A stretch of DNA of 64,000 bases from Solea solea. Its lineage: Eukaryota > Chordata > Actinopteri > Pleuronectiformes > Soleidae. The notes below the pieces were generated by a model, which searched no databases, was not told the DNA's origin, and worked only from the letters and a program-made list of their open reading frames with translations. Positions 61,430 through 64,000 of the stretch are shown in pieces. Each line of letters begins with the position of its first letter. Position 1 is the first letter of the stretch. Where the stretch lies: NCBI RefSeq assembly GCF_958295425.1, contig NC_081146.1:10586985-10650984 (forward strand). Reading direction: 5' to 3'. Made by a program: the position numbers and the translations under genes.

Positions 61430-61624
61430 GATCTCTGAGACCGTGTGCTTTTGTCGACATGCAGGTTGGAAATTAACTCGTAGCTCACACTGTAAGATGC
61501 TCTGGAGTTCTGTAATAAATTGACTAACTTCGAGCTCACGCTGTAAGATGCTCTGGAGTTCTGTAATAAATTGACTAGGTGGTGCTGACGGAGCATCCGC
61601 AGGACGTGTGCTGCCTTTGATACC
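61430..61624 (-). other. In-frame region upstream of the slc6a19 start (5'UTR or N-terminal extension)
   Basis: The first exon extends back to an acceptor-like CACCCAG (first exon base 61624). The 195 bases to the conserved ATG have no stop in the coding frame and contain two 17-residue tandem repeats. A start codon in an unseen upstream exon would give an extended N-terminus. If none exists, this is 5'UTR. Confidence 0.55.
61482..61577 (-). repeat. 51-bp tandem duplication, two copies
   Basis: Copies 61482-61526 and 61533-61577 (45 bp compared, one mismatch) lie at a 51-bp period. In the slc6a19 frame each encodes [12 protein letters not shown] followed by a variable ELxV end. Confidence 0.9.
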
Positions 61625-61649
61625 CTGGGTGAAGCAAGAACACAACACA

Positions 61650-63130
61650 TTTAACTAGATTCTTATCTGATAACGACGGGTCATTACACAGAGTTCAGTG
61701 CTGTCATGCGTTTTACTGTGGTGACACATTACACTTTTCCAGGATTTATTTTATACTGACACCTAAATAATTACATACATGTAATAAAAAAAGGTATTTT
61801 CTCACTTACAGTAACCAATAGCCAATAACCAAGATTGTGACTTTATAGACAATTTTAAAAAGAATCACCTTGGCCAGAATTGTAATATTTCTTCTGGCTT
61901 GATGAACAGAAACAGCTAAAATGAGTTGCCAATTTACGTCAAAAACTATTGAAATGTTTTCCTTTTTTTATCACTGTTATCTATAATCCAGTGTTTTGAA
62001 AAGTCAGTGACATTTTTCAGTTTCATTTACTGACTTAAATTGACTGACATGGGATGTGCATTCATTCTGGAAAATACCAAAGACTCCTGGGTTATTGTCT
62101 CAAGTACTGTATGATTCAATGACTCTTCTTCGTGTATGAAGAGTCGGTGAAGGATTAAAACATGTACACAGTAACAATAGCTGCAGTGAGTCATGTCTAC
62201 ATACACAACTAAAGTATTTAAACATTCTCATAAAAGGAATACATGTAATAAAGATGTTTATGGTTCAGTTTGTCCAACGTGTCCTTTATTTCTTTATGAT
62301 TTTACCATGTTAAGGTATGTGTGTTATAGAGTAAAGAGTAGTACAGTAGTAGTGTAACAGTACATACAATAAAATACATAATCCTCATACACAACACAGC
62401 TTTATAATACCCATACTGCCATTGTGAATTTGAAAAAAGCACGGTTATGATTTATCTAAATATAGTTTGCTAATAATCAGACGACTGATTAATAATGTTT
62501 TTTTTTAAAAACAGAAGCGACGACAGACAATCTGTATCTTGGTTCTGCCTTCAGGGAGATTAACTCTACCCTAATGTAAGCACCTGAAACTCTGCTGACT
62601 TGGCCTCAGGCCCTCACTTCATAAAGTGCTGAAGATCATTTAGGGTGGCACCAGTAATCTTATCTTCACTTGGAGATTTTTCCCCCAGCTTGCTTAAATT
62701 AGAGTCATGCCCACAACAAAACTTTCTTAAAAAGAACAACCTTTGCTTTACCGTTCTACGCACGGCATCTGTGTTGGGGCCTTAGTACAGCCTTAGTGAG
62801 GCATGAGGAGGGACTGCCTTTGAAAACCAAAAAACATTTATCTCACTTTAAAAGAAAAAAGCCGTTCACACCAGTTAACACATAAAACAGAGCCTCAGAC
62901 AGAATTGGATCCTTACCGCCACCAAAACATGAATATACTGTAGACTGTAGGCAGGAGGAATGTATTGAACTAATAGTGGTTTGTTTTTCAAGTTGTTGCC
63001 ATGATATTGCATGTTTGTATGATGACCAGTAACACAATTTAATATTTTACAAAATGCTCTCTTGTGAGTCAAGTCCTCTTGGGGGCTTAGTTTGCTTATG
63101 CATTGGACCATACTATTTTTAGGTCTGCTG
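61650..63130. other. 5' flank of the slc6a19-like gene
   Basis: No coding exon was recognised. Any 5' noncoding exon or promoter of slc6a19 would lie here or beyond, but nothing in the sequence marks it clearly. Confidence 0.45.
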
Positions 63131-63134
63131 CTCG

Positions 63135-63555
63135 TTTATTAACCAGAACCAGGAAGAGAGAGCATATTAGTCCAGGCTTAGCCGCCCTACACTGGCTCGC
63201 TGTAACATTTAGAGTTTAATTTAAGCTCCTCCTCCATCTATACAAAGCACTTCATGGGCTGGGACCAAGCTACATTGCCAACTCCCCTGTTAGCTATGTA
63301 CCACATAGAACACTACGATCGTCCGCTGCTGGTTTATTGGAGATTCCCCTCAACAGTCGAAAGTAAATTGGGGATGCTGCCTTTGTTATTTGCGCCCCTA
63401 AACTTTGGAACACACTAAACCAACCTTTATGACACTGAGAGCTACTTCAAGGGTACTGAGTAATCTGAAGGACATTTTTATCTTCCTTTTATTGTGAAGC
63501 AATTTGAGCTGCAATCCTTGTATGAAATGTGCTATACAAATAAAGTATGAGATGT
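63135..63555 (+). mobile_element. LINE (L2/CR1-type) 3' fragment
   Basis: A degenerate frame reads ALHWLAVTF, then YKALHGLGPSYIA, then APKLWNTL, the conserved tail of an L2/CR1-like reverse transcriptase. It is followed by TGTGCTATACAAATAAAGT, the usual 3' end. Stops interrupt it. Confidence 0.75.
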
Positions 63556-63679
63556 TTCATTTTAATATGAGAGGTTATCATGACTGTAGCCTGTTTTACT
63601 TGTGAGGTGTAATAGACTGTGGCGTCTATGTGGATCATCTAAAGGGTTCGGAATCTCTCCATCATAGTTTAGCAGACCA

Positions 63680-63735
63680 GGGGCCCCCAAACAGCATCTT
63701 ACACAGGACCCCTCAAAGCTAGAAACGGCCCTGTG
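63680..63735. mobile_element. hAT-like fragment
   Basis: CAGGGGCCCC followed by a short spacer and CTAGAAACGGCCCTG, resembling the end of a teleost DNA transposon. Too short to classify further. Confidence 0.3.
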
Positions 63736-63767
63736 CATCACTCATCATTAGACACTCCCTGGCTACT

Positions 63768-64000
63768 CAATGCATTTAGACATATAGACATGGTCAAGTT
63801 CAATTAGAGCATCAGTATGGGGTAAGCAAAGTGATTTAAGTGACTCTGGTTGCTGGTGCCTGACAGGCCAGTCTGAGTATTTCACAAACTGCCGATCTAC
63901 TGGGATTTTCACTCACAACCATCTCCATGCTTTACAGAGAATGGCTTGGAAAAAGAAAATCCAGTTTGTGGCAGTTAAAATGCCTTGTTGAGGGCTAGAG
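63768..64000 (+). mobile_element. Tc1-like transposon fragment, runs off the window
   Basis: Same family as the copy at 37745. One frame gives SISQTADLLGFSLTTIS and LYREW, the helix-turn-helix of Tc1 transposase, with stops before it. The element continues past the window end. Confidence 0.8.

Overview
The window is nuclear DNA from a ray-finned (teleost) fish. The genes are split into many short exons with GT-AG introns. The intergenic DNA is AT-rich, full of microsatellites, and carries repeats typical of teleosts: Tc1-like, hAT and hAT-derived MITE, and LINE tails. I cannot name the species. There are no rRNA, CRISPR or bacterial features, and I saw no convincing tRNA.

Layout. (1) 9-15168, plus strand: the 3' 26 exons of an axonemal dynein heavy chain, almost certainly dnah11. 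They encode 1408 residues from the stalk through AAA5, AAA6 and the C-terminal domain to the stop. (2) 18531-38292, minus strand: rapgef5, a Rap GTPase exchange factor. Sixteen exons give a 610-residue short isoform. Two more 5' exons belong to a long isoform. One intron is a U12-type AT-AC intron. (3) 43438-46742, minus strand: eight exons of a 596-residue ferroportin-like iron exporter (slc40a1 family). It looks like a diverged second copy. (4) 48635-51970, minus strand: decayed exons of an slc6a19-like gene. (5) 55952-61429, minus strand: a complete 12-exon, 621-residue slc6a19-like neutral amino-acid transporter. One of its introns is GC-AG, and there is an in-frame 51-bp tandem repeat next to its start.

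Every exon join given for the four main models was checked by phase. Coding totals are multiples of three: 4227, 1833, 1791 and 1866 nt including stops.

The four genes do not form one pathway. dnah11 is a ciliary motor gene, rapgef5 is signalling, and the two transporters handle iron and amino acids. The dnah11-rapgef5 adjacency matches the HOXA-side region of vertebrate genomes. The known human slc40a1 and RAPGEF4 lie on the paralogous HOXD-side chromosome, so the ferroportin copy here may be an old whole-genome-duplication paralogue (inference). Introns and spacers hold two copies of one Tc1 family, a hAT deletion derivative that keeps a BED zinc-finger exon, several MITEs with terminal inverted repeats, LINE tails, and an inverted repeat pair bracketing the alternative 5' exons of rapgef5.
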